From assembly GCF_002814095.1 (NCBI RefSeq), contig NZ_CP021916.1:62001-126000 (forward strand): DNA of 64,000 nucleotides, read 5' to 3'. Every line of letters begins with the position of its first letter. The first letter of the stretch is position 1. Position numbers and translations under genes: made by a program. The notes beneath the pieces were generated by a model, which made no database searches, was not told the DNA's origin, and saw nothing but the letters and a program-made list of their open reading frames with translations. Of this stretch, positions 16,892 through 26,558 are shown piece after piece. This stretch comes from Sagittula sp. P11 (lineage in GTDB: Bacteria; Pseudomonadota; Alphaproteobacteria; Rhodobacterales; Rhodobacteraceae).

Positions 16892-17547
16892 TGGGTTGGC
16901 TCTTCTACACCGACGGCCGCGTCCAGACCTACGCGGATGAGAAAGCGGAGATTGCCCGGCTTTGCACTTTTGAGGGCGACAGGCGCAAAACCGAACTGGT
17001 GAAAGCCTGCAAGGTCGGCTCCACTTGGTATGCGGCGGCAAAGGTCACCAATCTTGACGGCACCCCTGTCGAGGACACGACCTATGTCACAGATGCTGAT
17101 GGCTCGATCACCTTCGGAGCTGTCTTCCTCACCCGATATGACGACGGCTGTTGGGGATACAAAGACATGGAGGAAAGCGCAGGACCAGTCGAATCTCGCG
17201 CACCACTGAGCCTGTTGGCCCTGCTGTCCGAGCTGACGGACCCAGACAGCTACGCCCATGCCTGGCGCCAGCGCTGCCGGGACTGGGCCGCGATCCCGAA
17301 CTACGAGGAAGGCGACAAGATCAGGCTCGCCACGCCCGTAACGCTCACCGATGGCAGTACATGCCAGATCGTCACCGCGACGCACTATAGGCGTGGCCGG
17401 CAGAAACGCCGCTGCTACCGCATCGAAGAAACCGGTGGGCTCGTACGCCTGTCGAAGGCCTCGCTTGCGGGCTCGAAGTTGCTCAGCTCCGCGAAAGGTG
17501 CTGCCAGCCCGGTGCTGGCGGAGTTCCTGGCGGGGCAGGGTGACTGA
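16891..17547 (+). CDS. Hypothetical protein, DUF6927-like
   Basis: A 218-aa protein starting MGWLFYTDGRVQTYADEKAEIARLCTFEG. The N-terminal pattern resembles DUF6927 proteins, which have no known function (my recollection, unverified). The C-terminal part is basic (HYRRGRQKRRCYRI), which could contact nucleic acid. ATG 16891 overlaps the previous stop (TGATG). A GTG at 16888 would add one residue. Confidence 0.6.
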   Translation: MGWLFYTDGRVQTYADEKAEIARLCTFEGDRRKTELVKACKVGSTWYAAAKVTNLDGTPVEDTTYVTDADGSITFGAVFLTRYDDGCWGYKDMEESAGPVESRAPLSLLALLSELTDPDSYAHAWRQRCRDWAAIPNYEEGDKIRLATPVTLTDGSTCQIVTATHYRRGRQKRRCYRIEETGGLVRLSKASLAGSKLLSSAKGAASPVLAEFLAGQGD

Positions 17548-17606
17548 GTTTCCCGCGGAGACAACACCACGGGACCACGTGCACACATACTGCCGCCTTG
17601 AAATCG

Positions 17607-17624
17607 TATCTCAAATGAGATACA
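17607..17624. promoter_or_regulatory. Palindromic operator upstream of toxin-antitoxin pair
   Basis: GTATCTCAAATGAGATAC is an inverted repeat (GTATCTCA / TGAGATAC with AA between) 27 bp before the antitoxin start. This is the expected place for autorepression by a ribbon-helix-helix antitoxin. Confidence 0.7.
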
Positions 17625-17651
17625 TCGCTCCCATCAACTGGAGGACCATCC

Positions 17652-17951
17652 ATGCCTGCCCAAACATCCATGCTTCATGTCCGTGTTGACGATCAGCTGA
17701 AAGCACAGGCTTCTGACGCACTTGCGGGCGTCGGTCTGACGCTCTCCGACGCGGTGCGTATTCTTCTGACCCGCGTGGCCGCAGAAGGCGGCTTGCCTGC
17801 CGGATTGACCGCTGATCCGGATGCCTATGACGCCTGGTTCCGGGCGAAGGTACAGGAAGCGCTAGACGATCCAAGGCCCACAACGCCCCATGCCAAGGCG
17901 ATGCAAGACGCTCAGGCATTGCTTGACGGGAAGCGCCTTGCCAAATCTTGA
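17652..17951 (+). CDS. RelB/DinJ-family antitoxin
   Basis: A 99-aa antitoxin. The N-terminal ribbon-helix-helix reads MLHVRVDDQLKAQASDALAGVGLTLSDAVRILLTRV, typical of RelB/DinJ, and the C-terminal part should wrap the toxin. It binds DNA upstream and represses the operon (family knowledge). The toxin gene starts inside its last codons. The 104-bp gap before it holds AAATCGTATCTCAAATGAGATAC, whose GTATCTCAAATGAGATAC core (17607-17624) is a perfect palindrome and a good operator candidate. Confidence 0.88.
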   Translation: MPAQTSMLHVRVDDQLKAQASDALAGVGLTLSDAVRILLTRVAAEGGLPAGLTADPDAYDAWFRAKVQEALDDPRPTTPHAKAMQDAQALLDGKRLAKS

Positions 17952-18213
17952 ATGGAAAGCGACGGCCATCGCCGACTTGCTGGCAATCATTGACTACATC
18001 TCTGACGACAACCCGGATGCCGCCCAAGTTCTCAAAGACGAGATTGAACACAAGACGTCCCTCCTTCCAGAACGCCCTCAGATGTACCGCGCGGGCCGTG
18101 TGGACGGGACTAGGGAGATGGTTATTCGGCCGAACTACATCGTGGTTTATGCTGAAAGCCCTGAGATGGTGACCATTTTGCGCGTTCTTCATGCTGCGCA
18201 GCAGTGGCCATGA
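17938..18213 (+). CDS. ParE/RelE-superfamily toxin
   Basis: A 91-aa toxin: LEWKATAIADLLAIIDYISDDNPDAAQVL at the N-terminus, then MYRAGRVDGTREMVIRPNYIVVYAE and VTILRVLHAAQQWP at the C-terminus. This is the ParE/RelE fold with the usual conserved Arg and the HxxQxWP end. The ParE-like ending suggests gyrase poisoning, while RelE-like mRNA cleavage is the alternative. The start must be TTG at 17938, or less likely a later codon, since no suitable ATG exists. It overlaps the antitoxin by 14 bases. The pair should stabilise the plasmid. Confidence 0.85.
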   Translation: MPNLEWKATAIADLLAIIDYISDDNPDAAQVLKDEIEHKTSLLPERPQMYRAGRVDGTREMVIRPNYIVVYAESPEMVTILRVLHAAQQWP

Positions 18214-18242
18214 TTGGGGTGCAGGCCCCCCGCTAAGAAATT

Positions 18243-18280
18243 GCCCGCTCTACGCCTTCAAAGTGTAGAGCGGGCTTTTT
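18243..18280 (+). terminator. Rho-independent terminator after TA pair
   Basis: Perfect 11-bp stem GCCCGCTCTAC (18243-18253) and GTAGAGCGGGC (18265-18275) with an 11-nt loop, followed by TTTTT. Confidence 0.92.
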
Positions 18281-18319
18281 CTCCTTTGGAACTCAGACCC
18301 TGATCCAAAGGAATTCCCC

Positions 18320-20485
18320 ATGTCCAAGCCCTGCTCAACGCTCCCCGATCCTATTGAATCCAAAGCTAACTTCGTCTCTGCCCTCGAGCAGATCGGCACG
18401 GAGATCGACCACCAACCCCTGCGCAGCTCAGCGCTCGCACGCATCATGCGAGAGACCTTTCTTGGCAGTGATGCCGGGGGCGCCTGGGACTGGCGGAAGG
18501 CCTATGACCTGATGCAGGCGGCGGCTGTGCAGGCGCTGCTACGTGGCGACAACAGTGAGGATGATTACTTCGCCGCAAAACTCCTTGCCTCACGGCTGCT
18601 GACGGAAACCCGCCGCTCGGAGCAGCAAATCCGGCTGCAGCAGTTTTCCACGCCGCTGCCATTCGCGGCGCTGGTCTTGCGGGCCGCGGCGATCCGCAAG
18701 GGCGAGACCGTGCTGGAGCCGTCGGCGGGCACCGGTGCCCTGGCTGCTTTCGCCGCCCGGGCCGGTGCCACGCTTTTGCTCAACGAGATCGACCCCTTTC
18801 GTCAGCGCCTCCTGCGCGCGGTTTTCGGCGGCGAGGTGACGGGCCATGACGGCGAGCATATCGACGATCTGCTGCAGTCGACGGTTCTACCCGACGTCGT
18901 GGTGATGAACCCGCCCTTCGCCTCCTCGGTCAATCGTTCCCGGGACAAACACATCGCCGCCAAACATCTCATCGCGGCTGCAAAGCGTCTCGCGCCCGGT
19001 GGGCGGCTGGTGGCGATCATGCCGCCGGGATTCACCTCCGAACGCGATGCCGCGCATTGGTCCCGCGCCTGCGGCCTCCTGACGCCGCGCCTGGCGCTGT
19101 CGATGCCGGGACAGGTCTATCGCAAGCTCGGCACAACTGTGGAAACCCAGCTCATGGTCTTCGACAAGGTGCAGGAAGGCGGCGAGATGATCCGCGCCAG
19201 TGTCCGGGACTTGGATGAAGCCCTTCCTTTTGTCGATGCCGTGGCCGCGAGCCGTCCCGAGGCACGGCCCGCCCAAAGGGCGGCGACGATCCCTCACGCT
19301 CGGCCGACCGTTCAATCATCTGTCCCGCGCAAGACCGCCGCCGGTGTTGTCACCGCCTCCAAACCCCGGGCCAATGCCGCAGTCCCGCTCAGCTTCACAT
19401 GCTTCGATGTCCCGCGCGATAATACGCCCGTCTCGGATATCTATGCACGCTACCGTCCGCAGCGGATCGAGATCGCGGGTGCGCAGGAACATCCCACGCC
19501 GCTGGTCGAGAGTATCGCCATGGCCTCGGTTGCCCCGCCCATGCCCTCAAATACGGGCCGTGATGACTTGCGCCTGCCCGCACGGTTGGTCGAGGAGGGC
19601 GATCTCTCCGAGGCGCAGCTCGAGACCATCATCATGGCGCATGATGCCCATGGGCGTGATCTGCCCGGTCGGTTTACCATCGATGACGACCAGACCAAGC
19701 TGACGCGCGCCGATGATGACCCTGACGCACAGGCCTATCGCCTTGGTTACTTTCTCGGCGACGGCACCGGTTGCGGCAAGGGGCGCGAATGCGCGGGGCT
19801 CATTCTCGTGAACTGGCTGGCCGGGCGCAGGAAGGCGATCTGGGTCTCCAAATCTGTCACGCTCATCGAGGACGCGATCCGCGACTGGACCGATCTCGGC
19901 GGCTCGCCGGCGGATATTCAGCCGCTCTCCAAATGGAAACCGGACCAGCCCATCCCGATGGGCGACGGGATCCTCTTCGTCACCTACGCCACGCTGCGCT
20001 CGGCTGGCAAATGCGGCACCACGCGACTGAGCCAGATCCTCGCCTGGATGGGCGAAGGCTTCGACGGCGTTCTTGCCTTCGATGAAGCCCATGCCATGCA
20101 GAACGCGGCAGGGTCCGAGCAGGGCAGGGGGGTCAAACCCTCCCAGCAGGGCCTTGCTGGCCTGCGGCTGCAACTGGCAGCACCCCGCGCCCGCGTCTTC
20201 TACATCTCGGCCACGGGCGCCACGAGCGTGCACAACCTCGCATATGCCGCGCGGCTGGGGCTCTGGGGGCAAGGCCCCGAATACCCCTTCCCGAGCCGCG
20301 AGAGCTTCGTTTCAGCGATGGAGGCGGGCGGTGTCGCTGCCATGGAGGTGGTCGCGCGCGATCTCAAGACGCTCGGCCTCTACACGGCGCGCGCCCTCAG
20401 CTTCGATGGTGTGGAGTATGACGTGCTCGAGCATGCGCTCACCCCGGCCCAGATCGAGATCTACGACGCCTATGCGGGCGCGTTT
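18320..20485 (+). pseudogene. Methyltransferase/strawberry-notch helicase, 5' part
   Basis: The first 722 residues of a very large bifunctional protein. Residues around 130-145 carry a SAM-binding motif (LEPSAGTGALAAFAARAG) and residues around 195-200 the N6-adenine methyltransferase motif NPPF. An SF2 helicase domain follows: GDGTGCGKGRE as Walker A (about 480) and FDEAH (about 588). This is the strawberry-notch-like family found on alphaproteobacterial plasmids. The gene is cut at 20485/20486 by a RIT-type element. The frame resumes at 24341, and joining the two parts gives 1420 residues. It starts at ATG 18320 with AAAGGAATTCCCC before it. Confidence 0.88.
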
Positions 20486-20517
20486 CGGACATTATGCGCA
20501 GCTGCGCATAAGGTCCG
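20486..20517. repeat. 32-bp near-palindrome at left RIT junction
   Basis: CGGACATTATGCGCAG followed by CTGCGCATAAGGTCCG pairs at 15 of 16 positions with no loop. It lies between the helicase gene and the left inverted repeat and has no counterpart on the right. It may be part of the left end, a target feature, or a leftover from an earlier recombination. Confidence 0.8.
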
Positions 20518-20545
20518 TAATCGCGAGGACGCGATAATGCGAAGG
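20518..20545 (+). repeat. Left 28-bp terminal inverted repeat of RIT element
   Basis: It starts TAATCGCGAGGACGCGATAA and is identical over all 28 bases to the reverse complement of 24313-24340. Confidence 0.95.
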
Positions 20546-20657
20546 TGTCCGGGATTCATTTTTGTTTTCCTTGGCTTCTGGATATCAGCGCGGGCTTTGC
20601 TGCGCATTATTTTGATTGCAAACCTCGGCGGCTTTCCAACCGTCTGAGGAGACATTC

Positions 20658-21887
20658 ATGTTGAAATTGCACGACGAGCTGATCGAAGAGCTTGCGAAAT
20701 CGCTCATGGAGCAGAACTACAATCCGGTGGTCGTGACCAACCATCGGCTCTACGCCCGCCGGTTCCTGGACTACCTGGCTGAGCGTGGCATGCCGGTGAC
20801 GATGGTGACGCCAGCGCAGGTCGATCAGTATTTCCGCCACGCAGTCCTTTGCTTTCAGGATCGCTACGGTCGTCCGCCCAGCTCACGCTGGCACAGGCTG
20901 CCGCAAACAGCGATCGGCAGGTTGCTCCGCCTCGCCCAAGGCACGTGGCCGCCTGAAACAGAAATCGAATCGGGTGCGATGCTCCGGCACGCCATTTGCC
21001 ATGATTACGGGAACTGGATGCGTGACGAACGCGGTCTGTCAGATGCGACGATCGACGCGCGCTCACGGGAGGCGCGGCGCTTTCTGGATTGGTACTTCTG
21101 CCGCAGCGGCGCCGACGATCTCTCGGCAATGGCCGTGCGCGATATCGATCACTACATGGACATGCGCGCCATCGGTCTGCGCCGGATATCGCTCTCGGGT
21201 TCTGCCGCATGGCTCCGTTCGCTGCTACGCTATCTCCATCAGTCGGGGCGGGTTCCGACCGATCTGAGCCCACAGGTCATCGGCCCCATGCTCTATGCCT
21301 ACGAGGATGTTCCCTCGATCCTGAGCCGCAGCCAGATCGATCTGGTTCTGGAGGCCACCGGCAGAGACAGGTCGCCGAGGGGCCTGCGCGACCATGCCAT
21401 TTTGCTGATGCTTGCCACCTACGGGTTGCGGCAAGGCGAGATCTGCAATCTCCGGCTCGACGACATCGACTGGCGCGCGGATTCGCTGCGGATCCGGCAC
21501 ACCAAAACCAATGCCTGTTCCACCATGCCGCTTCTGACGCCGGTCGGCGATGCGCTGCTTGACTATCTGCGTGCCGGGCGCCCGCAGGTCGAATGCCGGG
21601 AAATCTTCATCCGCTCTCTTGCACCCTATACCCGGATGACGAACTTGCACGGCATGGTCAAAAGACGTCTGGCGGCAGCGGGCGTCACCCCGGTGGGAAA
21701 ACGTGGACCGCATATCTTCCGCCACGCGCGTGCGGTTGAACTGCTGCGGGCGTCGGTTCCGCAAAAGATCATCGGCGACGTGCTCGGGCACCGATCAACC
21801 GAGTCCACCAACACCTATCTCAAACTTGCCACCGAAGATTTGCGGGCGGTAGCGCTCGACGTGCCCGGATCGGAGGTGCTGTCATGA
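20658..21887 (+). CDS. ritA: RIT tyrosine recombinase A
   Basis: A 409-aa recombinase. An N-terminal core-binding domain is followed by the catalytic domain with TYGLRQGEICNL (Arg), HTKTNACSTMPL (Lys region), HIFRHARAVEL (HxxR) and GHRSTESTNTYLKLA (His, Tyr). It is complete. The chosen ATG at 20658 has GAGGAGA before it, and longer in-frame starts overlap the element end. RIT recombinases act as a set on the terminal repeats. The stop overlaps the next start (ATGA). Confidence 0.9.
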   Translation: MLKLHDELIEELAKSLMEQNYNPVVVTNHRLYARRFLDYLAERGMPVTMVTPAQVDQYFRHAVLCFQDRYGRPPSSRWHRLPQTAIGRLLRLAQGTWPPETEIESGAMLRHAICHDYGNWMRDERGLSDATIDARSREARRFLDWYFCRSGADDLSAMAVRDIDHYMDMRAIGLRRISLSGSAAWLRSLLRYLHQSGRVPTDLSPQVIGPMLYAYEDVPSILSRSQIDLVLEATGRDRSPRGLRDHAILLMLATYGLRQGEICNLRLDDIDWRADSLRIRHTKTNACSTMPLLTPVGDALLDYLRAGRPQVECREIFIRSLAPYTRMTNLHGMVKRRLAAAGVTPVGKRGPHIFRHARAVELLRASVPQKIIGDVLGHRSTESTNTYLKLATEDLRAVALDVPGSEVLS

Positions 21888-23236
21888 GCGCCTGGCACGA
21901 TCCCGATCGCACCATCATCGACGCCTTTCTGGAGAAGTCGCAGTTCCGGCCGGGAAGCAGACCCACGTATCGCTGGTTCCTTCGCAGCTTCGAAGATGTT
22001 GCGCTCCGGCACCCTGCAGTGGATCGCCAGATGATCGAAGACTGGTTGGGCGAAATGGCACCGCGCTGGAAATTGTCGACGCTATTGAACCAGGTCTGCA
22101 TCGTTGACCGTTTCCTCGACTATCTGGTCCAGAACGAGTTGATCGCCAGCAATCCCGTTGCCGAGCTTCGCAGGCAGCACAACATCAAGCAGAACAAGCC
22201 GATCTGGCGTGCCCTTGCATCGTCCAATCCCGACGAGGCCCTCGCGGGACTGTATCGGCCTGCGCCCTACGGCAGCGTTCTGGGCGACTTCATGCGTGAC
22301 CATGTCGCGCTGATGCGAAACCGGGGCTACCAGTACGAAACGCAAGCTCATTGGTTGCTGCGGTTCGACCGGTTCCTGCAGGCTCATCCGGAACTGGCCG
22401 GAGAGCCGCTTGAGACGATGTTGACGCATTGGGCGGCAGCAAAGCCGACCCGCAATCACGCGGCAGAATGCCAGAAGCTGGGGCGCATCCTGACCAAGGC
22501 GCGGCAACGGCTCGATCCGAACATCCCGCCGAAACGCTTCAACCCGCGACCGGAGCGGGAGGTGGCGCGGGAGCACCGGCGTCCGCATATCTTCAGCCCG
22601 GCTGACATCCGGCTCATGCTCGAAGTTGCCCGATGCTATCCGTCGCCGCATGCCCCGCTGCGGCCGCTAACCCTCTACACGATGATCTTGCTGGCCTATT
22701 GCGCCGGGCTGCGACGTAGTGAGATTGCGTGGCTCGATCTGGGCGACGCCGACCTTCGATCCGGCACGATCACGATCCGGGAAACGAAGTTCTACAAGAC
22801 CAGGATCTTGCCGTTATCGGGCAGCGTCATGGTTGAACTGCGCGCCTATCTCGATGCGCGGCGGCGCGCTGGTGCCCCACAGGACCCGCAGTCGGGGCTG
22901 TTCTGGCAGGATCACTTCAAGGATCGTTACGCCCCGGTGGTGGTCACAACGATGATCACCAACGTCATGCGCCGCGGCGGGTTCAAACCGCTTTCCGGAC
23001 GGACAGGGCCGCGTGTGCATGACCTGCGGCACTCGATGGTCGTAAACCGGATCCTCCAATGGTACCAAGCCGGCATCAACCCGCAGGACCGGCTGCACTT
23101 CCTCTCGACCTATCTGGGTCACCGGGACATCAACTCGACGCTGGTCTACATCACCGTCACGCAGGATCTGCTGCAGGAAGCCAGCGAGCGGTTCCGCGTC
23201 GTCGGTGCCCCCTGCCTCAACGGGGAGGCGCTGTGA
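21884..23236 (+). CDS. ritB: RIT tyrosine recombinase B
   Basis: A 450-aa recombinase with YCAGLRRSEIAWL (Arg), ETKFYKTRILPL (Lys), VHDLRHSMVV (HxxR) and LGHRDINSTLVYITV (His, Tyr). All catalytic residues appear present. A putative core-binding segment covers about residues 130-215. It is the middle gene of the trio, overlapping RitA by four bases and RitC by one. Confidence 0.9.
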   Translation: MSAWHDPDRTIIDAFLEKSQFRPGSRPTYRWFLRSFEDVALRHPAVDRQMIEDWLGEMAPRWKLSTLLNQVCIVDRFLDYLVQNELIASNPVAELRRQHNIKQNKPIWRALASSNPDEALAGLYRPAPYGSVLGDFMRDHVALMRNRGYQYETQAHWLLRFDRFLQAHPELAGEPLETMLTHWAAAKPTRNHAAECQKLGRILTKARQRLDPNIPPKRFNPRPEREVAREHRRPHIFSPADIRLMLEVARCYPSPHAPLRPLTLYTMILLAYCAGLRRSEIAWLDLGDADLRSGTITIRETKFYKTRILPLSGSVMVELRAYLDARRRAGAPQDPQSGLFWQDHFKDRYAPVVVTTMITNVMRRGGFKPLSGRTGPRVHDLRHSMVVNRILQWYQAGINPQDRLHFLSTYLGHRDINSTLVYITVTQDLLQEASERFRVVGAPCLNGEAL

Positions 23237-24240
23237 TGAAAGCCGCAAATCCCTTCCCCGAACTATTGCGGGCCTTCTTCCAGGAATGGCTGGCGGAACA
23301 GCGCAGCGCCTCGATCCACACCATCAAGTCCTATCGGGACACCTGGCGGCTGTTGCTTCGGTTCGTCGCGGAGCGAAACGACCGTGGTGTCGCAAGGATC
23401 ACCCTGGCCGACGTCTCCGCCGGCGAGGTCCGCGCGTTCCTCAATCATGCTGAACATGGTCGCAAGGGCACGATCGGCACGCGCAACTGCCGGCTTGCCG
23501 CCATCCGCAGCTTCTTCAGCTTCGTGGCGGACAAGGATCCCGAATATGTCGCCCAATGTGCAGAGGTCCTCGCGATCCCGCTCAAGCGCAAACCCACCGC
23601 CGCACCCTGCTATCTTGAGCCAGCGGAGGTCGAGGCCATTCTCGCGCAACCCGACCGGTCGACCATCGAAGGGATGCGAGACCATGTGCTGCTGTCACTG
23701 CTCTATAATAGCGGTGCGCGTATCCAGGAGGCGCTCGATCTCTGTCCCAAGGCGATCCGGTTCGAAGCACCGTATTGCGTGCGTCTTTACGGAAAAGGTC
23801 GAAAAGAACGCATCTGCCCGCTTTGGCCGGAAACGGTGGCGTTGCTGAAAAAGCTGCTGGAGCGGCAGCCGCGCGCACCGGATGAGCGCATCTTCGTCAA
23901 TCGTTACGGCGAACCCCTGGGGGCATCGGGCGTGCGGTACAAGCTGGCGAGTTACGTCGCAGCGGCGGCGAATGCGACACCCACGCTTCGCTCGAAGCAT
24001 GTGACGCCGCACAGTTTCCGGCACGCGACGGCCGTCCACCTCGTCGCGGCGGGCGTCGACATCACCGTCATCCGAAGCTGGCTGGGGCATGTCAGCTTGG
24101 ACACCACCAACCACTATGCCCAGGCCAACCTCGAAACCAAGCGAAAGGCGCTCGAACAGGTTGGCGTTCCAGCAGCAGGAAATCGACCCGCGCGATGGAA
24201 ACGTGACGCGGACCTGCTCGACTGGCTCGACACCCTCTGA
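23236..24240 (+). CDS. ritC: RIT tyrosine recombinase C
   Basis: A 334-aa recombinase in the usual XerC/D-like layout: SAM-like core-binding domain (residues about 10-100, SIHTIKSYRDTWRLLLRF), then YNSGARIQEALDL (Arg), YGKGRKERICPL (Lys), HSFRHATAVHL (HxxR) and LGHVSLDTTNHYAQ (His, Tyr). ATG 23236 overlaps the RitB stop (TGATG), which argues against the longer upstream frame start. About 70 bp separate the stop from the right terminal repeat. Confidence 0.9.
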   Translation: MKAANPFPELLRAFFQEWLAEQRSASIHTIKSYRDTWRLLLRFVAERNDRGVARITLADVSAGEVRAFLNHAEHGRKGTIGTRNCRLAAIRSFFSFVADKDPEYVAQCAEVLAIPLKRKPTAAPCYLEPAEVEAILAQPDRSTIEGMRDHVLLSLLYNSGARIQEALDLCPKAIRFEAPYCVRLYGKGRKERICPLWPETVALLKKLLERQPRAPDERIFVNRYGEPLGASGVRYKLASYVAAAANATPTLRSKHVTPHSFRHATAVHLVAAGVDITVIRSWLGHVSLDTTNHYAQANLETKRKALEQVGVPAAGNRPARWKRDADLLDWLDTL

Positions 24241-24312
24241 CCCCGAACCACGGAGAAATAATGTGAAGGACGTAGCCCTGAACTCCCTGAATGATAGCGA
24301 TGGTGCCGCATT

Positions 24313-24340
24313 CCTTCGCATTATCGCGTCCTCGCGATTA
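24313..24340 (-). repeat. Right 28-bp terminal inverted repeat of RIT element
   Basis: It ends CGTCCTCGCGATTA, immediately before the helicase frame resumes at 24341, and is a perfect match to the left repeat in inverted orientation. Confidence 0.95.
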
Positions 24341-26437
24341 CGCACCATTCACCACAATCTCGAAGCGGCACTGACTGCGACTGGCGTCAACGACGCCTCG
24401 GGCGAGACCAATGCCTCGGCCGCACGCGCCTCTGCCAAGTCCCGTTTCGAGAGCACGAAGCAGCGCTTCTTCAACCATCTCCTGATGGGCATGAAAGCCC
24501 CGACCATCATCCGCGCCATCGAGGAAGATGTGGCGGCAGGCCATGCTTGCGTCATCCAGGTGGTTTCAACAGGCGAGAGCCTGCTGAAACGCCGGCTTCA
24601 AACGATGGACGCGGAAGATGAACTCGTTGAGGGTGCCCTGACGCCGCGCGACTATGTTCTGGGCTACCTGGAACAGGCCTTCCCGATCCACGCGCAAAAG
24701 CTGGTCGAGATCGACGGCAATATGGTGGCGGAACCTTTGCGGGATGAGACCGGGGCGCTCGTTGTCTCGCGCGAGGCGCTCGGCTTGCGCGATGCGGCTA
24801 TGATGGAGTTGATGACTCTGGCCCCGATCCCCTCAGCGCTCGATCAGATCCTCTGGGCCTTTGGTGACGAGGCTGTCGCCGAGGTCACTGGGCGATCTAT
24901 CCGGCCCCTCAAGGCGGCGGACGGCCATCTCTTCATCGAGAAGCGCAGCCTCAGCAGTAATTCCTCCGAGACCCAAACCTTCATGGACGGCGAGAAGGAT
25001 ATCCTGATCTTCTCCGATGCGGGTGGGACGGGCCGCTCCTATCATGCCGCAAAGACGGCCAAGAACCAGAAGCGGCGGCGACATTACCTGCTGGAGCCCG
25101 GTTGGCGTGCCGATGCGGCGATCCAGGGGCTGGGGCGCACGCATCGATCGGCCCAGATCAGCGCACCCTTCTTCCGGGTCTGCACCTCAGATGTGCATGG
25201 CGAGAAGCGCTTCACCTCGACGATCGCGAAACGCCTCGACCAGCTTGGGGCCCTGACCAAAGGCCAGCGCGAGACCGGCTCGCAAGGCATGTTCCGCGAG
25301 GAGGACAATCTCGAAAGCCCGATTGCGCGGGCGGCTTTGCGGGGATATTTTGCCGATCTCGCCGCCGGGCGCGCCGAGGCGATGAGCTACGAGAGCTTCA
25401 CCGATTGGACAGCCCTGCGGCTGATCGACAAGGACGGTGTGCTGCTCGAAGAGCTTCCCCCGATCCAGCGGTTTCTGAACCGGGTGCTGGCGCTGCCCAT
25501 CCACATGCAGAACGCGCTCTTTGCCGAGTTCATGCGCCGGATCGCTGATCAGTCTGAGCGGGCGCGCGCGGCGGGCACGCTCGATCTCGGCGTGGAAACC
25601 CTGCGTGGCGAAAAGATCGAACAGGTCTCCACAGAGGATCTCTGGACCTGCCCGAAATCCGGCGCAGTGACGCGGATCATCGGGCTCGAGGTGACGGACC
25701 CGGTCAATGTCCTCGGCGCCGAAGAGGCCATGTCGCGCAATCCCGACAAGCTGCCGATGGTCAATCGCGCTTCGGGACGCGCGGCGCTCATCTCGGCGCG
25801 CCCCATGCAGATGTATGACGAGGACATCGTCACGCTGATGCGCAAGGCGGTGAGGCCAAACGGGTCCAGCTATCTGGAGGAGACGCGGTTCGAGTCTTCG
25901 GCATGGGAAGAGATCGGCAGGCCTGAATTCGCACGGCTTTGGGATGAAGAGGCTGCGTCCCTGCCCAAGACCACCACCACCAAGCTCTACCTGCTGACCG
26001 GGCTCTTGTTGCCGATCTGGAAGGACATTCCGACCACCAATGAACGCATCTACCGGGTCACGCCGGACGGGGCGACGGCGATGATCGGGCGCACGCTGAG
26101 CGAGGAAGGGGCGGCCGCGCTGCGCGCCCGCTTTCTCGTGTCCAACCCGCAAACACCGCAGGAGATGTTGACCGCCGCCCTCGGCACCACCGCGCCTGTC
26201 GATCTGGGCCGGGGTCTCACCTTGACCCGTCGCCGTGTCGCAGGCGAGATGCGCCTCGAGCTGGGCGGCGCCGACAGGGGCATGATCGACGGCCTCAAGG
26301 CAATGGGGTGTTTCACTGAGATCATCGCCTTCCAGCTGCGGGTGTTCCTGCCGCATGGGGACGGGATCGACACGGGAAGCATTCTGGCCCGGATCGTGGG
26401 GCAGCGAGCCGCTAGAGCGGCAGAACAAGCCGCCTGA
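24341..26437 (+). pseudogene. Methyltransferase/strawberry-notch helicase, 3' part
   Basis: The C-terminal 698 residues of the gene broken at 20485. They contain the helicase C-terminal domain (FSDAGGTGRSYHA, and motif VI-like QGLGRTHRSAQ) and the long strawberry-notch tail ending ARIVGQRAARAAEQAA. The frame is open upstream into the element (from 24089), so a truncated protein might be made from an internal start, but it would lack both Walker A and the methyltransferase domain. DNA methylation plus helicase activity suggests a role in shielding or remodelling plasmid DNA, now probably lost. Confidence 0.87.
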
Positions 26438-26558
26438 AAAGTCAAAGCGGGCTTTGGGTCGGGCGCCGCGGATCGGGCTTTGGCCGGTCTGCGCTTTCCG
26501 GCCGTGCGCTGACCAATGCCAGGCCCGCTCCCCCAACTTCAGACAAGAGGACAGACCC

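Larger units (their letters stand above)
20486..24340 (+). mobile_element. RIT-type element (recombinase in trio)
   Basis: A 3855-bp insertion defined by loss and recovery of the helicase reading frame. Near the left end (20518-20545) and at the right end (24313-24340) are perfect 28-bp inverted repeats, extended outward by GGTCCG and GGTGCG. Inside are three overlapping tyrosine-recombinase genes of 409, 450 and 334 residues and no cargo, the classic RIT layout. The left junction carries an extra 32-bp near-palindrome outside the repeat. The length is a multiple of three, but the split gene still stops inside the element. Confidence 0.92.
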
